Origin: Mytilus trossulus
Taxonomy: Eukaryota > Mollusca > Bivalvia > Mytilida > Mytilidae
Direction of reading: 5' to 3'
Assembly (NCBI RefSeq): GCF_036588685.1
Contig: NC_086381.1
Span: forward strand, 46,747,431 to 46,811,430
Length of the DNA stretch: 64,000 nucleotides
Position 1 is the stretch's first letter. Each line of letters begins with the position of its first letter. Below, piece after piece: positions 23,493 through 35,765 of this stretch. The position numbers and the translations under genes were made by a program. The notes under the pieces are model-generated. The model was not told where the DNA came from and searched no databases. It worked only from the letters and a program-made list of their open reading frames with translations.

Positions 23493-25044
23493 CTGGATCA
23501 GTCTGTTCAACAATTTCACCAAGTTCCGTATAAGTTTCATCTATATTCTCAAGTTCCATTGATGACATATAAACAGGGCTGGTCAGTTCACCAATTTCAC
23601 CAAGCTCCGTATATGTTTCTTCTCTATTCTCCTGTTTCATTGATGATGTATAGTCTGGACTGTTTAGTTCAACAAGTTCACAAAGTTCCGTATAAGTTTC
23701 ATCTCTATTCTCCTGTTCCATTGATGACGTATAAACTGCACTGTTCAGTTCACCAATTTCACCAAGTTCCGTAGTTGCTTCTACTTTATGATTCTGTCCC
23801 ATTGAAGATAAAACAACCGGACTGGTCTTTTCAACACTTTCACTAAGTTCTGTATATGCTTCTACATTATTCTCCTGTGGTATTAAAGACGTATAAACTA
23901 GTGTAATCTGCTCATCGTTTCCACCAAGTTTCGAGTACTGAGCCTCTTTATTCTCCTGTGGTATTAAAGACGTATAAGCTTGTGTAATCTGCTCATCGTT
24001 ACCACCAAGTTTCGAGTACTGAGCCTCTTTATTCTCCCGTGGTATTAAAGATGTATAAGCTTGTGTAATCTGCTCATCGTTTCCACCAAGTTTCGAGTAC
24101 TGAGCCTCTTTATTCTCCCGTGGTATTAAAGACGTATAAGCTTGTGTAATCTGTTTATCGTTTTTACCAAGTGTCGAGTACTGAGCCTCTTTATTTTCCC
24201 GTGGTATTAAAGACGTATAAGCTTGTGTAATCTGCTCATCGTTACCACCAAGTTTCGAGTACTGAGCCTCTTTATTCTCCCGTGGTATTAAAGACGTATA
24301 AGCTTGTGTAATCTGTTCATCGTTACCACCAAGTTTCGAGTACTGAGCCTCTTTATTCTCCCGTGGTATTAAAGACGTATAAGCTTGTGTAATCTGCTCA
24401 TCGTTACCACCAAGTTTCGAGTACTGAGCCTCTTTATTCTCCCGTGGTATTAAAGACGTATACGCTTGTGTAATCTGTTCATCGTTTTTACCAAGTGTCG
24501 AGGATTGAGCAACTTGAATCTTCTCTTTCATTAAAGACATACAGTCTGAGCTTGTCTGTGCAACAATTGTACCGAGTTCATCATAATTTGCCTCTTTTTT
24601 CTCCTGTTGAATTAAGGCCGTATAAACATGTCTGGTCTGTACATCGATTTCCTCCGTATTAATTATATTTTGCTTTACAATGTCCACAAAATCGTCAATT
24701 TGGTGAGAGATATTTACATTTGAAAGCTCATTATTATCGTGTATATTTGTGACATTTTTGCAGTTTTTATGTTCCTCTAAGATACATTTTATACAACAAG
24801 AACATTCGTGTTCGTGACAGTAGGCTTGATTATATTCACCATGTAATTTGCAGGATTCTTCAATTTGAAGGACACTTACAGGTAATTTATGTAAAATGCC
24901 ATGACTTCTCGATGCTTTGTTTAGTAAATGATTAACCTTACATTCTCCACAGAGCCCTTCTTTACAATCAGTACACCATGTAGTAGATGGTACAGAAATA
25001 TTTTTGGAATCGCAGATACCGCAAACAGGAAATTTACTTGCCAT
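23493..25044 (-). CDS. Locus B main exon: double B-box protein with tandem tyrosine (YxxL) repeats
   Basis: The start is the ATG at 25044-25042, four bases after the acceptor 'tttctccag' (AG 25050-25049). The donor is GATCCAG|GTAACA (exon end 23493, phase 1). The exon encodes 517 residues. B-box1 ligands are C8, C11, C24, C27, C32, C35, H39, H48. B-box2 ligands are C65, H68, C76, H79, C84, C87, H92, with C95 in the last position. There is no RING. Residues 179-393 are eight 27-residue units of the type AQYSKLGGNDEQITQAYTSL followed by IPRENKE. Residues 394-517 are diverged units with YTEL and VYTSS motifs. YSKL-x10-YTSL spacing resembles ITAMs. Intron retention would give a PTB-less form with about 29 extra residues (stop at 23404). 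Likely a cytosolic adaptor, by inference. Paralogous to locus C. Confidence 0.88.
23866..24510 (-). repeat. 81-bp coding tandem repeat, eight units
   Basis: Eight in-frame units, 27 codons each (the last 26). The near-identical plus-strand word 'aagtttcgagtactgagcct' marks most units. Units 1 and 5 share the variant STLGKND. The high identity points to recent expansion or gene conversion. Locus C has only two comparable units (43100-43261). Confidence 0.95.
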
Positions 25045-25240
25045 ATTTCTGGAGAAAAAAACCGCATATACTTCATTACACATTTTGATGGGAAAAGGCA
25101 TGACTGTCCAATCATTTTTTTATCAATCATAAAATTGATTGATAACATTGTTTAAAGCTTAACTCAACAGATTATCTTATGAAAAAAGATGGGGTAATCA
25201 TATTATGCTGATGGCACCATTTTAAACATCAGATATTAAA

Positions 25241-26508
25241 CTAGAGGCTCTTAAGAGCATTTCTCGCTCATTTCGGTCGAAGTGCATTTTAAACAAAGGA
25301 CACAGATGAATTTATGACAAAATTGTGTTTTGGTGAAGGTGATTTGTTTAAAGTTCTTACTTAACTGAACGTTCTTGCTACTTAACATTATCTCTATCTA
25401 TAATGAACTGTGCCCATTTGTAACAGAGGAAGTTATTTTGTAAAAATATACAAAAATTTACCAAATGAATGATTTTTATTTTAAATCCTTAAGGGATCAA
25501 CTGATCATTTTGATATTTACTTTGTTGAACATTATTTCTGTTTACAGTTTATCTCTATCTATATTAATATTCAAGATAATAACCAAAAGTGGCAAAAGAT
25601 TTTTAAAAAATTACCAATAGGAGGCAGCAACCCAACAACAGGTTGTCCATTTCATCTGAAAATTTCAGGGCAGGTAGATATTGACTTCATAAACAATTTA
25701 ATTCCTGACAGATTTGCTCTGAATTCTTTGGTTTTAGAGTTAAAGGCAGAAATTTACCACTTACCTTCACTTTATAATTTAAGCCATGACGGCCATCTTG
25801 GTTGGTTGGCTGGGTCACCACACACCTTTTTTTAAACAAGATACCCAGATGATCATTATGGCCAGGTTTTTTTAATTTGGTTCAATAGTTTCAGAGAAGA
25901 AGATTTTTTAAAAAGAACAATAAAAAAATTATCAGACATTGTTAATAGTTATTAAAAAAGGCAAATTCTCCTTAATGGGTCAACTGACCATTTCGGTCAT
26001 TTGACTTATTTGTAGATCTTACTTTGCTGAACATTATTACTGTCTACAGTTTATCTGTATCTATAATAGTATTCAAGATAATAACTAAAAACTGCATAGT
26101 TGCTTTTAAATAACCAAGGGGGGGGGGGGGGGGGGGGGGGCTGCAACCCAATAACCGGTTATCCGATTCATCTGAAAATTTCAGAGCAGATATACCTTTA
26201 CTTGATAAACAATTTCATTACCTGTCAGATTTGCTCTAAATGCTTTGGTTTCCAGATTAATAGGCAAAAAGCCACACTTTACCCCTATGTTTTATTTTTA
26301 GCCATGGCGGCCATCTTGGTTGGTTGGCCTGGTCACCGGAAAATTTTTCAAACAAGATACTCCAATGATGATTGTGGCCGAGTTTAGTTAAATTTGGCGC
26401 AGTAGTTTCAGAGGAAAAGATTTTTGTAAAAGTTAACGAAGACGGACGACGGACGCCAAGGGATGAGAAAAGCTCACTTAGCCCATTGGGCCAGGTGAGC
26501 AAAAAAAA
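25241..26508 (+). mobile_element. Non-coding mollusc interspersed element with duplicated internal module and 3' hairpin
   Basis: The start is 'ctagaggctcttaagagc'. Two versions of one module (around 25490-25890 and 25975-26430) share 'cagtttatct.tatctata', 'attcaagataataac' and 'catctgaaaatttcag'. The end is a hairpin 'gctcacttagcc...gggccaggtgagc' at 26472-26500 followed by an A run, and 'gacggacgacggacgcc' precedes it. I recognise this as a widespread bivalve repeat. The 3' hairpin recalls Helitron-like elements, but that class is uncertain. The locus C intron lacks it, so it inserted after the B/C duplication. Confidence 0.75.
26118..26140 (+). repeat. Homopolymer run of 23 G
   Basis: An uninterrupted G run inside the second module of the element at 25241-26508. 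Sequence length here may be unreliable. Confidence 0.95.
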
Positions 26509-27688
26509 GTAATTTCTGTCTTCCTGCAATACATACTATTACAGACACCGTTTTTTTTAAATGATCACACTCATCATGACTTTCCAACACCTACGCAGTC
26601 AGAAATATTGGTTGATTTCCAGTGTTGCAAAAGGATAAGAGGAAGGTAACTTAAGAAGTGTGTACCAGGTGAGGGCGTGATGAGCGTATCATTTCATATT
26701 AATTAATTATACACATACTCTGCATTATTTTCACCCATGGACCCTCTACCATGTATATCATAGTTACCCCTCCCCTTGATAAAATCCAAGGGCGAGTTTC
26801 ACGAAATTGTATTAGGACTTATGCATGTCTAACAATGGTCTTAGTTGCTAAATGATATACATGTGTATGTGTTTTATTTTATTGTAGTATGCTTCAAGCA
26901 TAAAATCTAAGATTAAATATATGTTACCTTATTCAACGTCCTGGTCTTAAAATAATATTTTACTCCAGCTTGTATATCAATCTTTATAAATTATGTTTAC
27001 ATTTTTCAGTCTTGCACATTACTCAATGTTTGTATCTGAAATGAAACAAAAAAATATCTTGCGGTTATCAATGGAAATATAGTCATGCTATTAGCTCACA
27101 GCTGGCATACAACCCTGATAACAACACATTGAAATAATGATAAACGTGAAACAGCTATTTCTTTTTTAACAACAAATGCTCAGCATAGTCATCTACTGCT
27201 CATGTTGTTGTAGGGAAAAAGTTTGAATGATATTAGCAATTTCTTTGTTTCTGAGTAAAATCAAACTTGATTTACTTCCGATATGATTTTGGGTTTCGTT
27301 CATTGTGCTCAATGTTATTGACATTATGAGATTGAACTATCCTGGATTGATAGATTATCGTTGATCATCTAAATTTAATTATAATACTCGTACCTCTGAT
27401 AACTATATACACTCAACGAGATGGAATTGTTTGATAGAGCCGGGACGCCGAAAGTGAGAAAAGCAATCGAGTTGAGGTGAATAATTCTAATCTGTTTATC
27501 GCTATTTTACAAATGACGAAGTTGTAAATGTCATGTCAATTTCATTAACAACGCCACACGTCTCCTAAGTTTCTCGCGATAATTTTCCATTTCAAACGAG
27601 TACCATGTTACAAATAATTATCACACAAAGATCAAAGGGGAAATGCACAAAATAGTTATATAATATTATACAATGATGCAGTACTTAC
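26509..27688 (-). other. Distal part of locus B first intron
   Basis: Non-coding. Conserved by eye with parts of 43960-44130 and 46560-47359 at locus C. The locus C intron contains an extra block of about 2.4 kb (44130-46560). Confidence 0.55.
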
Positions 27689-27750
27689 CTCGAATTAAAG
27701 ATACGAAAGTCTGATACTTATAAACTTTCGGTTGAGTTGTCGCCATGTCT
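27689..27750 (-). other. Candidate 5' exon of locus B
   Basis: The minus strand has a consensus donor CGAG|GTAAGT (exon end 27689). The exon sequence 'atcagactttcgtatct' and the donor context are shared with locus C at 47360. An upstream ATG (minus, near 27746) begins MATTQPKVYKYQ. After splicing to the acceptor at 25049 this frame would run out of frame with the main start, so it would act as an overlapping upstream ORF. The 5' end is not defined. Confidence 0.5.
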
Positions 27751-28919
27751 TATCTTCATATTCAAAGAAGAATATACAATTGTTCAATGAACTTTGCACT
27801 TTAAACATGTTAAAGGCATTTTATATACTTTTACAACATGAGAAATTTGCACAAATAATTACTACACAGGGATAAGCATTGTTCTTAAAATATAAGTCGA
27901 CAAACAATCAGGAAATCGAAACAAGTGTAAACCTGATGATAATTTTGATAAAATGTAGTAACTGATATACTGAGAACAAAACCTATGTTCATAATTCACA
28001 TAACTATACAGATTTTTTTACTAAATGAACAGTCGTTATGTCAATTAGTCCGTCCATCCAATGATCACTTTGTATTCACCTTGATTGCGCTATTCATTTT
28101 TTTATCCTATATATATGAAGAAAAATTAGAAAATTATTTCAATTAGGAACTGTTTGATCGGGGGTATGATCTCAACTTACCAGCTTCTCCACAAATTTGT
28201 ATAGACGTTTTAACTGATCGAGTTATTGGACTGATAATGTAAAATACGTAACAAATAATTTTTTGCCGAAGAGTGGTTGTGAAATATTTTGAATTAACTC
28301 TCGTAATTTACAAAGGCATATGTTAATTAAGATATAGACATAATGGATAGTTTAAGGTTTTTTTGTTTCGTAGAGCATCCCAAGGTGTGTTCTACGACCT
28401 TAAAATATGCATTATTCTGACTAATATACCGTCTAAAATTGTTATTTTTTATAAAGGTTTGCAAAATTTAGCATCATATTTACCGACCACACCAAAAAGT
28501 GATATTCCTTTCTAATGCGTTCAGGTTTTAAAATGCTATACAGCTCATTTACAATTTGAAACAAAACTAACTGATTAATTTAGATATTCACCTTTGAAAT
28601 TGTTATCCATACACAATAAAATAAATGTTACTGTAACAGCATTAAGAAAAATACACATAAAGGAAGGCTTGCATCCGATAATGATGTATGACTAATACAA
28701 GACACATTGTAAGTAATTTATTATACCAGCTTAGTTTATTGCAAAGGGTGGAGGAAGCTTTGTTTGTTTCTATTCTTAATGTCATTTCTACCATGGAAAA
28801 GTGGTTATTTTCTCGGCAATTTAAATTAATCGAACGAAATATTCAGAAGAATTGTCTTTTGAAAATCAATACATTTTTTAACAGATAATCAGGATATAAT
28901 TAAATACTCTCCACATCCG
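27751..28919. promoter_or_regulatory. Upstream region of locus B, conserved with locus C
   Basis: About 28040-28210 ('agtccgtccatcc', 'tatatatatgaagaaaaat', 'gatcgggggtatgatctcaa') aligns with 47715-47890 and, more weakly, with 55990-56130. It probably includes the promoter. I cannot mark a TATA box or start site with confidence. Confidence 0.4.
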
Positions 28920-31300
28920 CCCCTTTTGTGAATTACGTGAATGTTATACTTTAACTAGTTGGATCATTTGATAGAGTAAAATGTAAACATAAATTTAAAA
29001 ATGTTAAGAACTGACATAGTTACAAATATTTCATACATGTAGGTCACAGTATTATTTCCTATTCAGTGTGTTATGTCCTGAGCAAGCATGAAATATTTGC
29101 CACTGGACGTTAAGCAACCAACAATTAATCAAACTATTATGTGTGACTCAATAAGATGTTGAAAATCTTACACATGAATATGTTAAATCTGGCTCAATTG
29201 AATGAAAGTCTACATTATAATTCATCTTACATATATGATTATGGCTCTGTATTGTAGTAATAAATTAACAAAACTTCAAAAATGCGAGCAATGAGGATTT
29301 ATTTTTACACCTATTTTTACACCTATCATTGATTGAACTTTAAAAAATAAATTCCCGAATCGGTAACAAAAATCTATCAGACGCATATGACTTTGAATTA
29401 AATTATAGATTGCATTTTTATTAAGGAAAATTATGACCTTACACAGGTCGTTATGTTATGCCTTGGAGCATTTCTCATTGAAACATAGTATCGTCCGGGT
29501 AGATTCTGAAAAAGGGTGACCTATGGTTCTGAAAGAAAACAACTTCATATGGGTAAATAACAGTGTTGTTCGATGTCGAGTTAAATAGTTTTCAATATTT
29601 GATTTCTTTGATTATATAATTAGTTATTTTTTATTACAATTATTTGGCGAGCGTTAGTGTTTATGAAATTAAAGGAGAAAATGAAAGAGACTACATATTT
29701 GCTACGTTTCACAATTTGTTTTGATCTGACGTAATCGACAACGTCTTGACAACGCTTTTTGTTGTTTGACGTCATAATGTGAAATAACCAGGTTTATTTC
29801 ACATTTGAACTATCACTGTGAAATCAGTGTAATATATCGCAACCAATGTAATATAACCAAAAGTATAACCGGAAGGTTTCTTTTGTTTACATTCTATCCA
29901 TCTAACTTGCTATACAACTTGAAAAGAAAGATGAGTTATTAGAGCATCAAATGTCACCTAAAAGTAACTAATCGGGATTCCTTTTTGAGCGTTAGAATAA
30001 AACAAATGCCTATCAGTAAAATATTTGCTATAAATGTTTATACAATTTTATGAATCAGGAAAATGCATCACTGATTTCATGGAAAGGTGCAAGAAATTTG
30101 TAGTACAGAATTTTGTGATGATTTTTTTTTATTCACTGGCCTTTAAAAGTACTATAGAAAGCAAACTACAATCTTTCCAATAAAAATTTTTAAACAAAAT
30201 AGTCTCTCATAAAAAAATATCTTCAATCTAAATTAGTTCACTCGAAAACACCTCTCTTTTTTAAATGTGACGTTCACACAGCGCCAATTATTAATCCCAG
30301 ACAGAGCTATGGAATATATAAGCATTGTCTGAACGCAATCGTATATGATCCTAACATATTGCTACGGATCCGGAATCGTCCGGATTGGTCGGCTAAGCAC
30401 CCTGATAATTAGGAGCGTCCATAAACTTCTAGAAAAAAAACTGATTGTGTCAAGTCGGATAGCAGACGTGACTTTGTTATAACAGGCCCTTCCCTATCGG
30501 ATTAAAATCGTGTTTTATATTTTCGGAACGGTGTCTTGTGAAATGGACATGGACGAACTAGAGTATATTGTCATTGCTGTATTTTGACCGATTGAGTCCT
30601 AATTGCAACTAGATCTTGTCGAATGCGAATTGTTGTTCCGATACAGTCCCGTTACCAGTGCGAAATTCGGCAGTGTTATCAATGTAAGAGTCCTGACTAT
30701 TATAACAAGACACATTACGACTGAATGCAGACAACACAATTAGAATGCGGTTCTCCCAACGATGAAATGATTGCATGTCAACAGTTCCTGATCATACCAA
30801 ACTATTGAATCTTGTCACTGTCTGACCCTTTTCGGTCCCCATTCGATAGGTTTGGGACGCTGTTGGGACGGACTATCTCGTTATGACCATTCAGAGGAGC
30901 ACATTGGATTGAGCAAGGTTTAATTGGGAGAAATGCTGCTAGACACAGGCTCGAACCTTCGGCCGAACCATAAACGGTAGTTTATTATTCAAACGAAGAA
31001 AGACTTACTAAAAAATACCTATAGAAACGGCAAAACAAATGTTAACATTTTAGGACACTGAACGAATAAATCTGGTATATGACACAATATAAATACAATA
31101 CTTAAACCACTCAAAATATAATTAATACTCTCATTTCCGTAAACTGTATTACAAAAGTTGATAAACAGTTCTTTTAAAGTGGTAAGGGAGGTATTAGATG
31201 CACTGATAAAGTAGGAGTAGAACACTTACAAGATGCGGAAATCAAATGAACGTAAATGAGTAGAAGTATAATTTAGTTAACCAGTACACAGTCTGGACAA
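28920..31300. other. Extra block found in the locus B unit only
   Basis: At locus C the flanking sequences are only about 0.2 kb apart (49040-49260), so roughly 2.1 kb here is unit-specific. About 30290-30960 is less AT-rich than its surroundings. I see no open frame or recognisable protein in it, so it could be a decayed transposon. Confidence 0.45.
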
Positions 31301-33414
31301 ACAGACATATTATGTCTCTGCTGGTTTACCACTCATATAAAATCCGGCGATACAGGTAATTACTGGTCAATAACACTGGTCTGCGAAATACGTTATCCAA
31401 TAACGCGAAATATCGTGAGCCTCAAACTATCAATTGGAAACACTGCAGTCCAGGAGTATACCAGGCAATGCGTTAAAGCGAGAACGAAGACGTTGATACT
31501 CGTTCCGAATGGATTTAGGTGGTATCGTTGACACAAAATATGATTAAGAAACTTATTTGGTCTATCAACACCCATGCTACATGAGTCCCTCTTTCATGAC
31601 GAATATGTTGTGGAACCCGCATGATCAGATAAAGCCACAAACAATATCTTTTTAAGTGTAACTCACATTACATTGATAAATGCATTAGGTACACGACTGT
31701 ATTGACAACTCACTTTGAAACTCAAATATACCCCCATGACACTTACTAAAGAAGAAATCCTTGATAATCATTGCACTGTGTTTCTTTTGAACTGCAAGCA
31801 CACACGGATATTTGAATCGCCCATGCACAACTGTTTTGAATACATAAACTACTTAAATGTCTTTACCAACAACGGTATATTTCTGTGTCTCCAAAGAACT
31901 CTCGAAACCTCTTTCTAAATTACTAACATCAATTATATAAATTTCCTGTACCAAAATCAGGTAATGACAGTTGTTATCTTATAGTTTATTTCTGTTTGTG
32001 TCTCATTGTCGTTTTTTTGTTGTTGTTGCACCTCAGTGTTTTTGTTGTTTCGTTGTATTCCTCTTAAGGTTGATTTGTTTAGTTTGTAATCCGCATTTGT
32101 TTTCTCTCGATCGATTTATGACTTTCGAAACGCGGTACATTACCTTATTTATCAGCAATCAAAGCACGTCATCAAAGTTATTTCAACGTTTTTAAGAGCT
32201 GACTTAAATCAGATGGGGATACTAAAAAAAATCGTTTAGAAGCAACACAATCTATACTATTTCCTTTTAATTTGTAATAATATGATAATATCTACTTTTC
32301 TACGCTTTTCACAGGAATTTCAAATTCCAAACGAAACGGCAATTAAAAGAGTTGGTACTTCATTGGGAAAACTAAGGAAAACATAAGAACAAACGTCCAA
32401 CGATGATACAAGTATCTTGTCTGAAAGAGGGGGAGGGGATAAATCCTACTTCGTAAAAAATCGCTTTCTTTCTAACAAGTAAAATGTCTGAAACTGATTT
32501 TATCAACATGCTTGATATCTTGATTGACAACATATTTGTTACATTTGGAGGACGGTTTTTTAACACACATTAGGTTATCTTTGTCAAAATTTTTAGGCAG
32601 TGTTTTTCCTAAATTCTCTTAAACATCATACTTTACTTGGTCTTTTCAACTGTTTGTTTAGTCTAGCGTGACTGATGAGTCTTTTGTTTACTAAATCGCG
32701 TCTGGCGTAAATATAAAAAATCAATCCTGATATCTATGATGAGTTCAATTACAACAAACATTTGACATTCCCATTCAGACCACTTGAGTTCTTCTTCTTG
32801 CCAACTTGATTCTTCATTTATAAGCATCTGAATTTATACAGGAAGGAACACATATGAAAGATAAGATAGAAATTAATAGTATCCTTATTATTACTTTCAA
32901 CAATAAGTTCAGCGACTAAGTCCAATATATTGTCACAATTTATCACTAAATTATATGGTAAAAGTATACAATTTTTAATGCTTATAAACAATGCTGGATA
33001 TACAAAAAAATCAACATGGCCGCCAAAATCGAGTGGCCACTTAAAGTTATAGGCTAAAGACATGTAAAAATACAATCTGTTGCATATATGCTAGAGCCAT
33101 CTAAAAAGTTCCATAATGGCAACCAACAGTCCAAAGGCTACGTGCGATGTATTGGTGTAAATGATCTCTTTATAGTTACAGTCTTAAACTATACACAGGA
33201 TTTTAAACACTTTTGAATATTGTATTGGTTTTAATAATCATGTAATGGCAAAGTCACGATACGTTGCAAATTCCTAGTGACGATGCTTACAAACATTTTT
33301 GGATATAGAGCCATCTAAAAAAGTTCCATAGTGGCAACCAACAATCTAGATGATAAGTCAAATGTGTTTGTGCAATTGATCTAAATGGCCAAACTTTTAG
33401 TAATTTTTTTTATC
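31301..33414. repeat. Segmental-duplication upstream DNA with F5 and F6 fragments
   Basis: Aligns with about 49290-51090, for example through 'gtccaggagtataccaggca' followed by 'atgcgtt', and 'cgttgatactcgttcc'. 31960-32185 is repeat F5 ('gttttctctcgatcgattta'), matched at 49855-50060. 32640-32745 is a partial F6 ('actgatgagtcttttgttta', 'gcgtctggcgta'). No gene. Confidence 0.65.
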
Positions 33415-33640
33415 CTCAATGCTCTTTAAATTCTTTTTACGGGCTTTTAAATATAATTTGGACGCAAACATCACTGATGAGTATTTATGTAGACAAAAAC
33501 TGAAATCACAAAATACTGAAACTCTAATCGGAAATTCCATAATCAAATGGCAAAATCAAATAACAAAACATTTAAAAAACGAACAAAACGCGCGTCTGGC
33601 GCAAATACAAAATTGTAATCCTGGTATCTATGATGAATCT
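33415..33640 (+). repeat. Dispersed repeat F6, partial
   Basis: Carries 'atgctctttaaattcttttt', 'actgatgagtatttatgtag' and 'cgcgcgtctggcgcaaatac'. The 107-codon open frame over it is repeat-derived. Confidence 0.6.
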
Positions 33641-33889
33641 ACTTATAGTAACAAACAAACACAAAAACAAACCCGAAAAAAACTGTCATATCTTACGGAG
33701 ATCAAGACACGTCGTCTGTCTAAACTTCGTGTTACATTTTAAGAAAGCGAATTAATTCAAACATGGGTACTTAATACGCCATTTGAATAGAGTCATGATA
33801 ATAAAATACTCAATAAACCACAACTTCTACAAACTGAAGACGTCACTATTTGAATTAGGCACAACCACGATATATTTTACTGAAATAGC

Positions 33890-34260
33890 GTCATGAAATT
33901 TCAGTGGGAAACTTTACGAGTTATTCGACCGTTATGGAATAACCGTTTCACAGATGATATAACTACAGTCCACTTCCCTTTTCACCACAAATGTGACCTA
34001 CGAAAACAGACTATTTACTGGGTTTGTAATAATATAAGCAACACAACGGTTGCTACATGTGGAGCAGGATCTGCTTACCCTGTTGAAGCACCTGAGATCA
34101 CCCCTAGTTTTTGTTTGGTTTTGTGTTGCTACGCCTTTATTTTTTTTTATTTTGTGTCTTTTTTAGCCATAGTGTTGTCAGTTTATTTTCGTTATATGAG
34201 CTTGACTGTTCCTCTGGTATCGTACACACAACTTTTACAATATACTGCATCAAAATAGTT
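33890..34260 (+). repeat. Dispersed repeat F2
   Basis: Has 'gtggagcaggatctgcttac', 'cacctgagatcacccctag' and 'gtgttgtcagtttattttcg'. Its counterpart in the other unit is 51775-52110, so this copy predates the segmental duplication. Confidence 0.8.
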
Positions 34261-34904
34261 CATGCATTTTATCTATTTTTTTCATTTCTTTCATGGCCTG
34301 GGTATATATTTTTTTTTAAATTAATTTCTTGCATACGCTTGGATGATATTCTAATTTAACGACGTAGGCTTTGTGAAATTTTTGGGTTGCAAGAATCATA
34401 AAAGAAACATGATTATATACTAGTTCCCGGGTTCCTGAGAAATCGGATTTTTGATGCCCGTTCGTAGATCAGGTATCCTAAACATTGTATTCTGTGTCAT
34501 TTAAAATAAACTGATCATATATAACAGGATTGATATTTTATATTAACTCCACCCGCGCGTTTTGTATACAAAAGACCCATCAGTAACGCTCGAATAAAAA
34601 AAATAAAAGGTCGAGTAAAGTACGAAGTTGAAAGTCATACACCGTGGTTTGTCTGTGACTCAAAGTCTGTCCGATGACGGAAATAATACCCGGACGCGTA
34701 TATTTTCGATTCCTCTCCAAATTAACCAAAAAGCAATAATCATAAGCGAGAATCAAACCTGTATGGGAATATACCACTGCAATTGTATACTGATAGTATA
34801 ATGTTTACTACATAAGTATATGGAATCTTAACATTCACCCAAGTCAGTTCAAAAACTCAAAATGCAAAACATCTTTGTCTTCAGTTGTAACTAAATTACT
34901 AAAG

Positions 34905-35110
34905 TTTTTCTACCTCAGGACTAGATTACCATAGATGTATTGGGCAAACGTTTTAATAATTTTTGTCCTGAATGCTCTTTAACTTCGTACTTTATTTGAT
35001 TTTTTTTTTTTTTTTTTTTTCTAAACTCTTTTGGATTTGAGCGTCACTGATGAGTCTTTTGTAGACGAAACGTGTCTTCAAAAAAATGGCGTTTATGTTG
35101 AGTTTATTTG
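34905..35110 (+). repeat. Dispersed repeat F6, partial
   Basis: Includes 'gattaccatagatgtattgg', 'atgctctttaacttcgtact', a long T run, and 'cactgatgagtcttttgtag' then 'acgaaacgtgtct'. Confidence 0.65.
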
Positions 35111-35765
35111 TATGTACATTTAAAACACTTCTTGTTGAACCGATTGAATAAATTTGCATGTTTAGGTAATCAAATCCGGTGTTCAAATGAACAAAATAAG
35201 ATGATGGGAAACGAGAAACTCATTAAAAATAAAGTTCATATAGCGCAACGTTTTGTTTGACCACTTCATTTTACATAATTATACAATTCTTGACTTCTAT
35301 TGTTTGGACTTCAAAAAAAGTGTTTTTCAGTTTTTCTGAACTGCAATTTACAAAACCTATCTCTAATCTTATGGCGAATTTCTCAACGTAGACATTCGGG
35401 AATTAACTTTTAGATGTTATACATATATTCAAACACGTTAAAGTTGTGAAAATTGTGATACGTTAGACGTGAATTGAAAGATAACCAGTTTGAAAAATTA
35501 TCAATTCAATTCATTATTCTATATACCTCATGTGTTTGGTTCAAAACAGCAACAAAAACAGTATACATGAACTAAATACGAAAATAAAAGATAAGGAAAG
35601 AAATTTAATATATTTTAAAATGTCACAGTACTGGTATCAAATCCTGAGACGTTCATCTTTGTTTGAAAAAATAGATAAAAAGATCGCAGGTTTAAAAAAA
35701 CAAACTGATATCTGTTGCCTGAAAATTCATATCTTAAGGGTCAAGATCAAAAATGCATTCGAATA
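35111..35765. other. Segmental-duplication DNA with no gene
   Basis: Aligns with about 53100-53430 and 54148-54240 in the other unit. Near 35545 ('tgtttggttcaaaacagcaa') it holds the empty site of the foldback element found at 53431-54147. Confidence 0.55.

Noticed and set aside
23559-23774. Plus-strand frame opposite the tyrosine repeats
   Set aside because: An antisense reading of a tandem coding repeat. Repetition keeps it open by periodicity.
23866-24510. NPxY-type PTB ligands inside the repeats
   Set aside because: No Asn-Pro-x-Tyr occurs in the repeat units, so I do not claim intramolecular PTB binding.
27440-27465. 'gaaagtgagaaaa' as an interferon-response (IRF) site, also near 47118
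   Set aside because: It resembles but does not match the GAAANNGAAA consensus. It lies inside the first intron, and conservation is explained by the recent duplication.
33893-34359. Overlapping frames of 121 and 82 codons
   Set aside because: They fall wholly in the F2 repeat, which is frameshifted differently in each copy.
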